Shown piece by piece: positions 8,390 to 16,266 of a DNA stretch of 64,000 nucleotides. Both the position numbers and the translations under genes were made by a program. Numbering within the stretch: position 1 is the stretch's first letter; the number at the start of each line of letters is the position of its first letter. The notes under the pieces were generated by a model, which was not told where the DNA came from, did not search any database, and saw only the letters and a program-made list of their open reading frames with translations. This DNA comes from Zhihengliuella sp. (lineage in GTDB: Bacteria; Actinomycetota; Actinomycetes; Actinomycetales; Micrococcaceae), in NCBI RefSeq assembly GCF_031178195.1, contig NZ_JAPSJL010000001.1, positions 451,275 to 515,274 on the forward strand, in the 5' to 3' direction.

Positions 8390-8430
8390 CATCCTCCCCC
8401 TTCCGCGCTGGTCGCGGAAGGGGGAGGATG
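8390..8430 (-). terminator. 18-bp perfect hairpin after DUF3151 gene, covering the next ribosome site
   Basis: Arms 8390-8407 and 8413-8430 are perfectly complementary, with a 5-base loop. Read on the minus strand it follows the DUF3151 stop at 8463 and ends in ATGTCTTTC, a weak T-rich run. The 3' arm contains the GGGGGAGG ribosome site of the SRPBCC gene. Confidence 0.6.
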
Positions 8431-8462
8431 CGCTTCGCCGGCAGGGCGCGAAGGTTCGAGCG

Positions 8463-8879
8463 CTATCCCTCGATGGCCGCTCGGGCGGCCGGGTCGGAGT
8501 CGTCGAGGAAGCGGTTAATCCGCTCCACCTCGTCCGTCTCCCCGATCGACTCGGCCGCCCGGCCGAGCGCGTAGAGCGCGCGGAGGAAGCCCCGGTTCGG
8601 CGCATGGGTCCAGGGCACCGGGCCCTGGCCGCGCCATCCCGACTTCCGCAGCGCGTCCAGTCCGCGGTGGTAGCCCACCCGGGCGTACGCGTACGACTCG
8701 ACGTGCCGGCCGGCGCCGTACGCCTCGTCCGCGAGGACGGCCCACGCCAGGGACGACGTCGGATGGCTCGCCGCGACCTGCGCGGCCGGCTCGCCGGCGG
8801 CGAGCGGGGACTCGACGTCGGACTCCTCGGGCAGCAGCGTCTCGGGGATGCCGAGCAGGTTCTTGCCGATCTCGCTCAT
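8463..8879 (-). CDS. DUF3151 family protein
   Basis: A 138-residue soluble actinobacterial protein of the DUF3151 family, recognised from LAWAVLADEAYGAGRHVESYAYARVGYHRGLD and the GWRGQGPVPWTHAPNRGFLRAL segment. The helical, TPR-like content suggests protein binding; its function is not known. Pairing with class II fructose-bisphosphate aldolase is typical of actinobacteria and holds here: it begins 4 bases after the fba stop, so the two are cotranslated. A strong hairpin follows it. Confidence 0.88.
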   Translation of the reverse strand: MSEIGKNLLGIPETLLPEESDVESPLAAGEPAAQVAASHPTSSLAWAVLADEAYGAGRHVESYAYARVGYHRGLDALRKSGWRGQGPVPWTHAPNRGFLRALYALGRAAESIGETDEVERINRFLDDSDPAARAAIEG

Positions 8880-8883
8880 GCGG

Positions 8884-9906
8884 CTACTTGATCGACTTCC
8901 CGGCCGAGCCGAGCTGGCGGGCGGCTTCGACGACGCGGGCGGCCATCGACTCCTCGGCCTTGGCGCCCCAGACGCGGGGGTCGTAGGTCTTCTTGTTGCC
9001 GACCTCGCCGTCGACCTTCAGGACGCCGTCGTAGTTGGCGAACATGTGACCGGCCACCGGGCGCGTGAACGCGTACTGGGTGTCCGTGTCGATGTTCATC
9101 TTGATGACGCCGTAGGAGACGGCGTCGGCGATCTCCTGCTCCGAGGAGCCCGAGCCGCCGTGGAAGACGAGGTCGAACGGGTTGTCCCGGCCGAGCTTGG
9201 CGCCGACCTCGGCCTGGATCTGCTTCAGGATCTCCGGGCGCAGCTTCACACCGCCCGGCTTGTAGACGCCGTGCACGTTGCCGAAGGTCAGCGCGGTGAT
9301 GTAGCGGCCGTTCTCGCCGGCGCCGAGCGCGTCGATCGTCGCCAGCGCGTCCTCGACGGTGGTGTAGAGCTTCTCGTTGATCTCGTTCTCGACGCCGTCC
9401 TCCTCGCCGCCGACCGTGCCGATCTCGACCTCGAGGATCTGCTTCGCCGCCGCGGAGCGGGGCAGCAGCTCGGCGGCGATGCGGAGGTTCTCCTCCAGCG
9501 TCTCGGCGGAGCCGTCCCACATGTGGGAGTTGAAGATCGGGTCGCGGCCGGCCTTGACCTCGGCCTCGGAGGCCTCGAGCAGCGGCAGGACGAAGTCGTC
9601 CAGCTTGTCCTTGGGGCAGTGGTCCGTGTGCAGCGCGATGTTCACGCCGTAGGACTTCGCGACCTCGCGGGCGAATGCGGCGAAGCCGAGCGAGCCCGTC
9701 ACCATGTTCTTGACGGAGGCCCCGGACCAGTAGGCGGCGCCGCCGGTGGAGACCTGGATGATGCCGTCCGACTCCGCCTCGGCGAAGCCGCGGATCGCGG
9801 CGTTGAGGGTCTGCGAGCTCGTGACGTTCACGGCGGGGAAGGCGTATCCGCCTGTCTTGGCCGCGTCGATCATGGCGTTGTACTTGTCCGGGGTAGCGAT
9901 CGGCAT
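8884..9906 (-). CDS. fbaA: Class II fructose-bisphosphate aldolase
   Basis: Zinc-dependent cleavage of fructose 1,6-bisphosphate to glyceraldehyde 3-phosphate and dihydroxyacetone phosphate in glycolysis, reversed in gluconeogenesis. At 340 residues it is normal for the family. Seen in sequence: catalytic Asp and first zinc His in ALHTDHCPKDK (about 91-101), the GGEEDGVENEI segment with the zinc-ligand Glu region (about 165), GNVHGVYKPG with a zinc His (about 210), FHGGSGSS phosphate loop, and KMNIDTDTQ. AGGAGA lies upstream of the ATG at 9906. It is the first gene of fba-DUF3151 and a 28-bp dyad lies just upstream. Confidence 0.96.
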   Translation of the reverse strand: MPIATPDKYNAMIDAAKTGGYAFPAVNVTSSQTLNAAIRGFAEAESDGIIQVSTGGAAYWSGASVKNMVTGSLGFAAFAREVAKSYGVNIALHTDHCPKDKLDDFVLPLLEASEAEVKAGRDPIFNSHMWDGSAETLEENLRIAAELLPRSAAAKQILEVEIGTVGGEEDGVENEINEKLYTTVEDALATIDALGAGENGRYITALTFGNVHGVYKPGGVKLRPEILKQIQAEVGAKLGRDNPFDLVFHGGSGSSEQEIADAVSYGVIKMNIDTDTQYAFTRPVAGHMFANYDGVLKVDGEVGNKKTYDPRVWGAKAEESMAARVVEAARQLGSAGKSIK

Positions 9907-9933
9907 TCCGTCTCCTGACGTTGTGCGAGATAT

Positions 9934-9961
9934 ATGGTCTGGACAACACTGTCTGGACCAT
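9934..9961. promoter_or_regulatory. Imperfect dyad upstream of fba
   Basis: Arms ATGGTCTGGACA and TGTCTGGACCAT are separated by ACAC. Ten of 12 positions in each arm are complementary. It lies 27 bases upstream of the fba start codon, a reasonable place for a repressor operator. No regulator is known. Confidence 0.4.
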
Positions 9962-10099
9962 CCTAGGCCAGCAGTGGCCTCCGTTACCGTCCGTTTGACG
10001 GCCGTCGTCGTATTCTTACCGGGTCCGCACCGGACGCATCACCGCACGCTTCACCGCACCGCCGCACCCGACGCCGCGTCCCCAGTGAAAGGGCTCCTG

Positions 10100-11284
10100 A
10101 TGACCGTTCCCGGCTGGCTCTGGGCCGCCACCATCGTCTTCATCGTCCTGCTCGTCGCCTACGACTTCTTCTTCCACGTCCGCAAGGCCCACACGCCCAC
10201 CCTCAAGGAGGCGTCGGTCTGGTCGGCGCTGTACGTGGGCATCGCGGTGGTCTTCGGCCTGGGTCTCTGGCTCTTCGGCGGGCACCAGGCCGGCGGCGAG
10301 TACTTCGCCGGCTACATCACGGAGAAGGCCCTCTCCGTGGACAACCTCTTCGTCTTCCTGGTCATCATCTCCAGCTTCCGCGTCCCGCGGGAGGACCAGC
10401 AGAAGGTGCTGCTGTTCGGCATCGTGTTCGCGCTGATCGCCCGCACCGGCTTCATCTTCCTGGGTGCCCAGCTGATCAACAGCTTCGCGTGGATGTTCTA
10501 CCTCTTCGGCCTGATCTTGCTGCTCACCGCGGGCAACATGCTGAAGAAGGACGACCACTCGGATGACGCGGACAACGTCATCATCCGCCTCGCCAGGCGC
10601 TTCCTGCCCACCACGGACAAGTACGACGGCGACCGCCTCTTCACGGTGCAGAACGGCCAGCGCGTGCTCACGCCGATGCTGCTGGTCATGGTGGCCATCG
10701 GCGGGACCGACATCCTCTTCGCGCTGGACTCGATCCCGGCCATCTACGGCCTGACGCAGAACGTCTACATCGTCTTCACGGCCACGGCCTTCTCGCTGCT
10801 CGGGCTGCGCCAGCTCTACTTCCTGCTGGACGGGCTGCTGGATCGCCTCATCTACCTCTCCTACGGGTTGGCCGCGATCCTCGGCTTCATCGGCGTGAAG
10901 CTGATCCTGCACGCGCTGCATGAGAACAACGTGCCGTTCATCAACGAGGGCCAGTCCGTCCCCGTCGTGGAGGTCTCCACGGAGCTCTCCCTCGGCGTCA
11001 TCATCGGGGTGCTGGTGCTGACGGTGCTCATGTCCCTGTTCTCCAAGGCCGGCAAGGCCAACACCGCGGTCTCCAACGCCCGGCGCCACGCGCAGAACTA
11101 CCTCAACCCGGACTACACCTCCGACGAGTTCGAGCGCGAGCGCGTCTTCCGCGAGCTGCTGGAGGAGGAGCAGCAGATCCACGGGATGGAGAAGAAGTAC
11201 CGCGACCGCGTCAAGGACATCGACGAGATCCGGGCCCGGGTCCGCGAGGCCCACGAGCTCCACGACCGGATCACCAAGTTCTAG
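10100..11284 (+). CDS. TerC/Alx family integral membrane protein
   Basis: A 394-residue TerC-family protein, the group that includes Alx/MeeF-type manganese exporters. It has seven to nine membrane segments, the conserved EYFAGYITEKALSVDNLFVFLVIISSF block (about 70-95) with the paired acidic residues, and the second family block GGTDILFALDSIPAI (about 205-220). The C-terminus after the last membrane segment is a charged cytoplasmic helix (ELLEEEQQIHGMEKKYRDRVKD). The ATG at 10100 has AAAGG 7 bases upstream; an in-frame extension to 9746 would overlap fba and is rejected. No yybP-ykoY-type riboswitch is visible. Its TAG stop is shared with the convergent gene. Confidence 0.88.
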   Translation: MTVPGWLWAATIVFIVLLVAYDFFFHVRKAHTPTLKEASVWSALYVGIAVVFGLGLWLFGGHQAGGEYFAGYITEKALSVDNLFVFLVIISSFRVPREDQQKVLLFGIVFALIARTGFIFLGAQLINSFAWMFYLFGLILLLTAGNMLKKDDHSDDADNVIIRLARRFLPTTDKYDGDRLFTVQNGQRVLTPMLLVMVAIGGTDILFALDSIPAIYGLTQNVYIVFTATAFSLLGLRQLYFLLDGLLDRLIYLSYGLAAILGFIGVKLILHALHENNVPFINEGQSVPVVEVSTELSLGVIIGVLVLTVLMSLFSKAGKANTAVSNARRHAQNYLNPDYTSDEFERERVFRELLEEEQQIHGMEKKYRDRVKDIDEIRARVREAHELHDRITKF

Positions 11285-11991
11285 GGCCGCTGCCCGAAGA
11301 CGTGCCGCCGGATCCAGGCGTGCATGGCGATCGCCGCCGCCGAGCCGGCGTTGATGGAGCGCGTGGAGCCGAACTGCTCGATCGACAGCGTCGCCTCGGC
11401 CGCGGCCCGCATCTCCGGGCTCAGGCCGGGGCCCTCCTGCCCCAGGACGAGCACGCAGTAGCGCGGGAGCTCGTAGGTCTCCAGCTGCTGGGAGTCCGGG
11501 AAGAGGTCGACGCCGAGCACGGCGAGGCCCTCGCCCTCGGCCCAGGCGGCGAACTCCTCCACCGTGGCATGGTGGCGGATGTGCTGGTACCGGTCGGTCA
11601 CCATGGCCCCGCGCCGGTTCCAGCGCCTCCGCCCGACGATGTGGACCTCCTTCGCCAGGAACGCATTCGCGGTGCGGACCACGGTGCCGATGTTGAAGTC
11701 GTGCTGCCAGTTCTCGATGGCGACGTGGAAGTCGTGCCGCTTGGTGTCCAGGTCGGCGACGATCGCCTCGTGGCGCCAGTACCGGTAGTGATCCAGGACG
11801 TTGCGCCGGTCGCCCCCGCGCAGCAGCTCGGGGTCCCAGTGCCCGCCTTCGGGCCACGGCCCCTCCCAGGGTCCGACGCCGATCTCCGGCCCCGCCGTCG
11901 TCTCCCCCGCAGCGCCCGTCGGATCGGGGCGCTCCGCCGGTCCGTCCGCCGTCTGTTCCGCCCCGTCCGCCGGGTCCTCCGTGTGAGTCAC
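11281..11991 (-). CDS. SpoU/TrmH family RNA 2'-O-methyltransferase
   Basis: A 236-residue SPOUT-class enzyme that probably methylates ribose in tRNA or rRNA. The N-terminal about 55 residues are a low-complexity acidic tail. The knot domain shows IENWQHDFNIGTVVRTANAF (motif 1), VLVLGQEGPGL (motif 2) and SIEQFGSTRSINAGSAAAIA (motif 3). The target RNA cannot be assigned. It begins with GTG at 11991; TATGCT ends 6 bases upstream, so the message is probably leaderless. The stop codon overlaps the convergent TerC stop by four bases (CTAG). Confidence 0.9.
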   Translation of the reverse strand: MTHTEDPADGAEQTADGPAERPDPTGAAGETTAGPEIGVGPWEGPWPEGGHWDPELLRGGDRRNVLDHYRYWRHEAIVADLDTKRHDFHVAIENWQHDFNIGTVVRTANAFLAKEVHIVGRRRWNRRGAMVTDRYQHIRHHATVEEFAAWAEGEGLAVLGVDLFPDSQQLETYELPRYCVLVLGQEGPGLSPEMRAAAEATLSIEQFGSTRSINAGSAAAIAMHAWIRRHVFGQRP

Positions 11992-11997
11992 CGCCCC

Positions 11998-12003
11998 AGC
12001 ATA
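11998..12003 (-). promoter_or_regulatory. -10 element of leaderless SpoU-methyltransferase promoter
   Basis: On the minus strand TATGCT lies 6 bases before the GTG at 11991, giving a predicted leaderless transcript. Confidence 0.5.
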
Positions 12004-12029
12004 TTTCAGCCGCCGTGACCCCGGTCCCC

Positions 12030-12035
12030 TAGACT
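12030..12035 (+). promoter_or_regulatory. -10-like element upstream of nhaA
   Basis: TAGACT lies 70 bases upstream of the nhaA ATG. It has the same form as the leaderless promoters in this window but would give a normal leader here. Confidence 0.35.
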
Positions 12036-12105
12036 GGGGCGCGGTGAGCCGGGAAGTCTGGTCGGCAGTGACGTATTCGAACGACCCCGAAGGATTGACG
12101 TTTAT

Positions 12106-13494
12106 ATGGCCAACAAGCCAGGTCCCGAGACCACTGACGGCCCCCCGGGGGCCGCGCCCCAGGAGCAGACCCGCCCCCTGATCGGCTGGGGCTCCTACTC
12201 CGAGTCCCGGCGCATCGGCGAGATCCTCCGCAAGGAGACCGTCGGCGGCATGATGCTCGTCGCCGCCGCCGCCATCGCCATCATCTGGGCGAACACTCCC
12301 GCGGCGGACGCCTACTTCGCGCTGCGCGACTTCCACTTCGCCGTCGGACCGGAGTCCTGGCATCTGGACCTCAGCCTCGGCCACTGGGCCTCGGACGGCC
12401 TGCTCGCCATCTTCTTCTTCCTCGTCGGCCTGGAGCTGAAGAAGGAGATCGTCGCCGGCGACCTCCGCACGCCGAGCAAGGCGATGGTCCCCGTCATGGC
12501 GGCCGTCGGCGGCGTGGTCATCCCGGCCGGCATCTACGCCCTGATCAACATGGGCAGCCCGACCGCGCTGCACGGCTGGGCGATCCCCACCGCCACGGAC
12601 ATCGCGTTCGCGGTGGCGGTGCTGGCGATCATCGGGTCGCACCTGCCCTCGCCGCTGCGCATCTTCCTGCTGACGCTGGCCGTGGTGGACGACCTCATCG
12701 CCATCCTCATCATCGCCGTGTTCTACACGGACGAGATCAACTTCCTGCCGCTGGCGCTCTTCGTGCTGCCGGTGCTGGTCTACGCGGTGCTCACGCAGAA
12801 GTTCCGGCACTTCTTCGGGACGCGCCACTGGGCGCCCTGGGTGATCCTGCTGCCGCTCGGCCTGGTGGCCTGGGCGTTCCTGCACGCCTCCGGCATCCAC
12901 GCGACGATCGCGGGCGTGGTGCTCGGCTTCGTGGTGCCGGTGATCATCAGCAAGGAGGGCCAGGCGAAGGGCGCCAAGCACGGCCTGGCCGAGGACCTGG
13001 AGCACCACCTCCGCCCGCTCTCCAGCGGCGTCGCGGTGCCGATCTTCGCCTTCTTCTCCGCGGGCGTGGCCATCGGTGGCGCCGAGGGCTTCGCCTCGGC
13101 CCTCACGGACCCGGTCACCATCGGCGTGGTCGCCGGACTCGTGCTCGGCAAGCCGATCGGCATCCTGCTGACCACGTGGTGCATGGCCAAGTTCACCCGC
13201 GCGCAGCTGGACGCCTCCATCCGGTGGATCGACCTGTTCGGCGTGGGACTGCTGGCCGGCATCGGCTTCACCGTCTCCCTGCTGGTCGCCGAGCTCAGCT
13301 TCGGCATCGAGAGCGAGCACAACGACCACGCCAAGGTCGCCATCCTCTCGGCCTCCATCCTGGCGGCCCTCCTGGCGGCCGCGATCCTCGGGGTCCGCAA
13401 CCGCCACTACAAGCGGATCGAGGAGGAGGCCTCCGTCGACGCCAACGCCGACGGCATCCCGGACGTCTACGAGGACGACTCGAACAAGCGCTGA
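12106..13494 (+). CDS. nhaA: Na+/H+ antiporter NhaA
   Basis: Exchanges cytoplasmic Na+ (or Li+) for external protons in pH and salt homeostasis. At 462 residues it is longer than E. coli NhaA (388) because of about 40 N-terminal and about 30 C-terminal hydrophilic residues. Key elements are [13 protein letters not shown] (about 110-120), the unwound [14 protein letters not shown] helix (about 163-176) and the ion-binding aspartate pair in [12 protein letters not shown] (about 196-200), plus the [13 protein letters not shown] helix near the end. The start at 12106 is the first ATG with a GAAGGA upstream. A strong hairpin terminator follows. Confidence 0.95.
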   Translation: MANKPGPETTDGPPGAAPQEQTRPLIGWGSYSESRRIGEILRKETVGGMMLVAAAAIAIIWANTPAADAYFALRDFHFAVGPESWHLDLSLGHWASDGLLAIFFFLVGLELKKEIVAGDLRTPSKAMVPVMAAVGGVVIPAGIYALINMGSPTALHGWAIPTATDIAFAVAVLAIIGSHLPSPLRIFLLTLAVVDDLIAILIIAVFYTDEINFLPLALFVLPVLVYAVLTQKFRHFFGTRHWAPWVILLPLGLVAWAFLHASGIHATIAGVVLGFVVPVIISKEGQAKGAKHGLAEDLEHHLRPLSSGVAVPIFAFFSAGVAIGGAEGFASALTDPVTIGVVAGLVLGKPIGILLTTWCMAKFTRAQLDASIRWIDLFGVGLLAGIGFTVSLLVAELSFGIESEHNDHAKVAILSASILAALLAAAILGVRNRHYKRIEEEASVDANADGIPDVYEDDSNKR

Positions 13495-13528
13495 CCCGGC
13501 CGGGCCCGACGGCACCGCCCGAGCGACG

Positions 13529-13563
13529 AGGAGGAGCGCACCCGCAGGGGGTGCGCTCCTCCT
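13529..13563 (+). terminator. Rho-independent terminator after nhaA
   Basis: A 15-bp GC-rich stem (13529-13543 pairing with 13549-13563) with a GCAGG loop, starting 35 bases after the nhaA stop and followed by a short pyrimidine run. It may also serve the convergent gene. Confidence 0.75.
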
Positions 13564-13592
13564 TCCGTCCCTGCTCGGCGTCCCGGCGGGTG

Positions 13593-13624
13593 CTCGGCCT
13601 CCCTACTCGGCCTCCCTACTCGGC
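13593..13624. repeat. 13-bp tandem repeat at the 3' end of a small gene
   Basis: CTCGGCCTCCCTA occurs twice head to tail (13593-13605, 13606-13618) plus a partial third copy. The stop codon of the minus-strand gene falls inside the second copy. Confidence 0.7.
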
Positions 13625-14026
13625 GGGGCCGAAGCCGATCTCCGCGTACGTGGCGGCGTCGTCCTCGCCGCCCACGAGCGCGTAGAGCACCTCGGCTCCC
13701 TCGCCGTGCGCGTTCTCGGCCAGCCGGGCCACGATCGCGGCCACGTGCGCGGTGGCCACCTCGCCGTCGTCCTGCGCCGGGAGCACGGGCGCCAGGACGG
13801 CGAAGCCGTCCCCGTACGCCACCCGACCGCGCGCCACGGGCTGGTCGAAGTGCGTCAGCTCGACGACGTCGTACTCGTCCAGCGGCGCCTCGAACAACGC
13901 GTACTCGTCCGGCAGTGCATCGATCGCCTCGACGTCCAGCGGGTCGGCGCTCAGCAGGACCGCCTCCTCCGGACGCTCGGCCTCGAGGACGGGCCAGACG
14001 GACTCCCAGTCGTGTGCTGCGCTCAT
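13616..14026 (-). CDS. Hypothetical acidic protein
   Basis: I do not recognise this 136-residue, strongly acidic protein. It has no Cys, signal peptide or membrane segment. The alternating hydrophobic pattern (EVLYALVGGEDDAATYAEIGF at the end) could be an α/β fold, loosely like a degenerate acetyltransferase. It starts at the ATG at 14026, and TAGCCT ends 6 bases upstream on the same strand, so the gene is probably read as a leaderless single unit. The TAG stop lies in a tandem repeat. Confidence 0.7.
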   Translation of the reverse strand: MSAAHDWESVWPVLEAERPEEAVLLSADPLDVEAIDALPDEYALFEAPLDEYDVVELTHFDQPVARGRVAYGDGFAVLAPVLPAQDDGEVATAHVAAIVARLAENAHGEGAEVLYALVGGEDDAATYAEIGFGPAE

Positions 14027-14032
14027 GCCAGC

Positions 14033-14038
14033 AGGCTA
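14033..14038 (-). promoter_or_regulatory. -10 element of leaderless promoter
   Basis: TAGCCT on the minus strand ends 6 bases before the ATG at 14026. Confidence 0.45.
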
Positions 14039-14138
14039 CACCCGGGCCCGCGCGGCGTGGAGGGCCGGTCCGGGGGCCACCCGGGGGCAGCTCAGCGGCG
14101 GGTGCAGCAGCGGGCTCAGCGGCCCGTCCGGCGGCGGC

Positions 14139-15656
14139 TCAGTGGCCACCGGCGAGCTTGCCGGCCAGGCGCTCGTGCATCTCCGAGCTGGCCTGGTTGA
14201 GGCCCACGACCTCGGCGGTCTTGCCGTACTTGGCGTACTTCTCCTGGATGCTGTCCAGAGCGGCGATGGTCGACGCGTCCCAGAGGTGGGATGCGTGCAT
14301 GTCGATGACCACGCGGTCCGGGTCCAGCGCGTACTGGAACTGGTAGTAGAGGTCGTTGGAGGAGGCGAAGAACAGCTCCCCGTCCACCACGTAGGTCGCC
14401 ACGGCGTCGTCCCCCTCGCCGGCGACGGACCGCTCCACGGTGACGAAGTGCGCCACCCGCCGGGCGAAGAGCACCATGGCCGTCAGCACGCCGGCCGCGA
14501 CGCCGATGGCCAGGTTGTGGGTCCAGACGGTCGCGACCACGGTCACGAGCATGACGGCGGTCTCAGACTTGGGCATGCGGCGCAGCGTGGCGGGCTGGAT
14601 GGAGTGCCAGTCGAACGTCGCGATGGACACGAAGATCATGACGGCGACTAGGGCGGCCATGGGGATGATCGCCACCACGTCGCCCAGGGCCACCACGAGG
14701 ATGAGCAGGAAGACGCCGGCGAGGAACGTGGAGATGCGGGTGCGGGCCCCGGAGGCCTTCACATTGATCATGGTCTGGCCGATCATCGCGCAGCCGCCCA
14801 TGCCGCCGAAGAACCCGGTGACGAGGTTGGCGACGCCCTGGCCCCACGACTCGCGCGTCTTGTTGGAGTGGGTGTCCGTGATGTCGTCCACGAGCTTGGC
14901 GGTCATGAGGGACTCGAGCAGGCCGACGAACGCCATGGCCAGCGAGAACGGGAAGATGATCTGGAGGGTCTCGAGGGTGAAGGGGACGTCCGGGAGGAAC
15001 AGGGACGGCAGCGACTCGGGCAGGTCGCCCTTGTCGCCGACGGTGGGCACGGTGAGGGAGGCGGTGACGGTGATGACCGTCAGCAGGACGATCGCGACCA
15101 GCGGCGCGGGCACCACGCGCGTGAGGCGCGGCAGGCCGAAGACGATCAGCAGGCCGAGCGCCGTCAGCGGGTAGACGAGCCACGGGACGCCCAGCAGCTC
15201 CGGGACCTGCGACATGAAGATGAGGATGGCCAGCGCGTTGACGAAGCCCACCATGACGGAGCGCGGGATGAAGCGCATGAGCTTGGCGACGCCGACGAGG
15301 GCGAGCACCACCTGGAGGACGCCCGCGAGGATGACGGCCGCGATGAAGTGATCGATGCCGTGACTGGCGACCAGGGGCGCGATGACGAGGGCGATGGCGC
15401 CGGTCGCGGCGGAGATCATGGCGGGGCGGCCGCCGACGACGGCGATGGTGACGGCCATCGTGAAGGAGGCGAAGAGGCCGAGGCGCGGGTCGACGCCGGC
15501 GATGATCGAGAACGCGATCGCCTCCGGGATCAGGGCCAGTGCGACGACGAGGCCGGCCAGGACCTCGGTCTTCAGCAGGCGGGGCGAGCGGAGCGTGCGC
15601 AGGGTCGACTGGCGCTGCTCCGGGGTCGGGGCCGCGGGCGCGGAGGTGGTGGACAT
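14139..15656 (-). CDS. SulP family inorganic anion transporter with STAS domain
   Basis: A 505-residue SLC26/SulP transporter, probably for sulfate, bicarbonate or another small anion; the substrate cannot be read from sequence. Residues about 30-410 hold the multi-helix membrane domain with family motifs [30 protein letters not shown] and the [22 protein letters not shown] block. The C-terminal about 80 residues are a STAS domain ending around [17 protein letters not shown]. The start at 15656 has GGAAAGG upstream; the longer reading frame to 16529 overlaps other genes. It diverges from a MerR gene with a strong palindrome between them, which suggests MerR control. Confidence 0.9.
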   Translation of the reverse strand: MSTTSAPAAPTPEQRQSTLRTLRSPRLLKTEVLAGLVVALALIPEAIAFSIIAGVDPRLGLFASFTMAVTIAVVGGRPAMISAATGAIALVIAPLVASHGIDHFIAAVILAGVLQVVLALVGVAKLMRFIPRSVMVGFVNALAILIFMSQVPELLGVPWLVYPLTALGLLIVFGLPRLTRVVPAPLVAIVLLTVITVTASLTVPTVGDKGDLPESLPSLFLPDVPFTLETLQIIFPFSLAMAFVGLLESLMTAKLVDDITDTHSNKTRESWGQGVANLVTGFFGGMGGCAMIGQTMINVKASGARTRISTFLAGVFLLILVVALGDVVAIIPMAALVAVMIFVSIATFDWHSIQPATLRRMPKSETAVMLVTVVATVWTHNLAIGVAAGVLTAMVLFARRVAHFVTVERSVAGEGDDAVATYVVDGELFFASSNDLYYQFQYALDPDRVVIDMHASHLWDASTIAALDSIQEKYAKYGKTAEVVGLNQASSEMHERLAGKLAGGH

Positions 15657-15804
15657 GCCGGCCTTTCCGCCCTGCGCTCGGCGGCCGCCGGAGGACGGCC
15701 GGCCGCGACGAGGCAGGGGAGGTTCGTGGGAGTCGGTTCGTAGAATGGAGCCTGCGTCGGGGGCTTCGGGCACCGGGGTGCCGCCGGCAGGCACGATCCA
15801 GACT

Positions 15805-15825
15805 ACCCTAACGTTACGTAAGGGT
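15805..15825. promoter_or_regulatory. 21-bp palindrome between SulP and MerR genes
   Basis: The sequence follows ACCCTwACGTw then ACGTwAGGGT; only the three w positions break perfect two-fold symmetry, and each is A/T. It lies 48 bases before the MerR gene and about 150 bases before the SulP gene, matching the shape of a MerR-family operator. Confidence 0.65.
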
Positions 15826-15872
15826 TGAAGGACTGTGACCGACGCAACCAGTGAACACGACCGAGGAGAGAC

Positions 15873-16238
15873 ATGCAGATTGGCGAGCTCGCCGAGGCCG
15901 TGGGCCTGTCCCTGCGCACCATCCGCCACTACGACGACGTCGGACTGCTCCCGGCGTCGCGCACCGAGGGCGGCTACCGCGTCTACACGGACGAGGATCT
16001 GCGGCGGATGCTCGCGATCCGCACCTTGAAGCCGCTGGGGTTCAGCCTGGAGGAGATGCGCGGGATCCTCGACACGATCGACGCGGTGCGCGCGGACCCG
16101 GACGACGCCGCCGCCCGCGAGCGGCTGCGGGCCTTCACCGGGGAGATCGCCGCGAAGCGCCAGCGGCTGGCGGTCGACCTCGAGCGCGCCACAGGCCTGG
16201 TCGGCCAGCTGCGCGACCTCGCCGGCGAGAGCGACTGA
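15873..16238 (+). CDS. MerR family transcriptional regulator
   Basis: A 121-residue MerR-type activator/repressor. The N-terminal winged helix is textbook (MQIGELAEAVGLSLRTIRHYDDVGLLPASRTEGGYRVYTDEDL), followed by the dimerisation coiled coil (about 80-112). It contains no cysteine, so it is not a thiol- or metal-cysteine sensor of the MerR, CueR or SoxR type; the short C-terminus leaves little room for a ligand domain. GAGGAGA precedes the ATG at 15873. It is divergent to the SulP transporter, with a near-perfect 21-bp palindrome between, so it probably controls both genes. Confidence 0.9.
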   Translation: MQIGELAEAVGLSLRTIRHYDDVGLLPASRTEGGYRVYTDEDLRRMLAIRTLKPLGFSLEEMRGILDTIDAVRADPDDAAARERLRAFTGEIAAKRQRLAVDLERATGLVGQLRDLAGESD

Positions 16239-16266
16239 GACCGGAGCACGCCGGGCCGGCCGGGGC

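Noticed and set aside
9907-10099. Manganese (yybP-ykoY) riboswitch before the TerC gene
   Set aside because: I looked for the conserved GGGGAGUA and GCCGGA-type loops and found none; the upstream region has only a dyad that serves fba better.
12044-12110. Leader peptide upstream of nhaA (GTG at 12044)
   Set aside because: It has a -10-like TAGACT 8 bases upstream, but the frame runs into nhaA in another phase and shows no conserved or attenuator-like feature.
13593-13624. CRISPR-like array
   Set aside because: The repeats are 13 bases, head to tail without spacers, and there are no cas genes.
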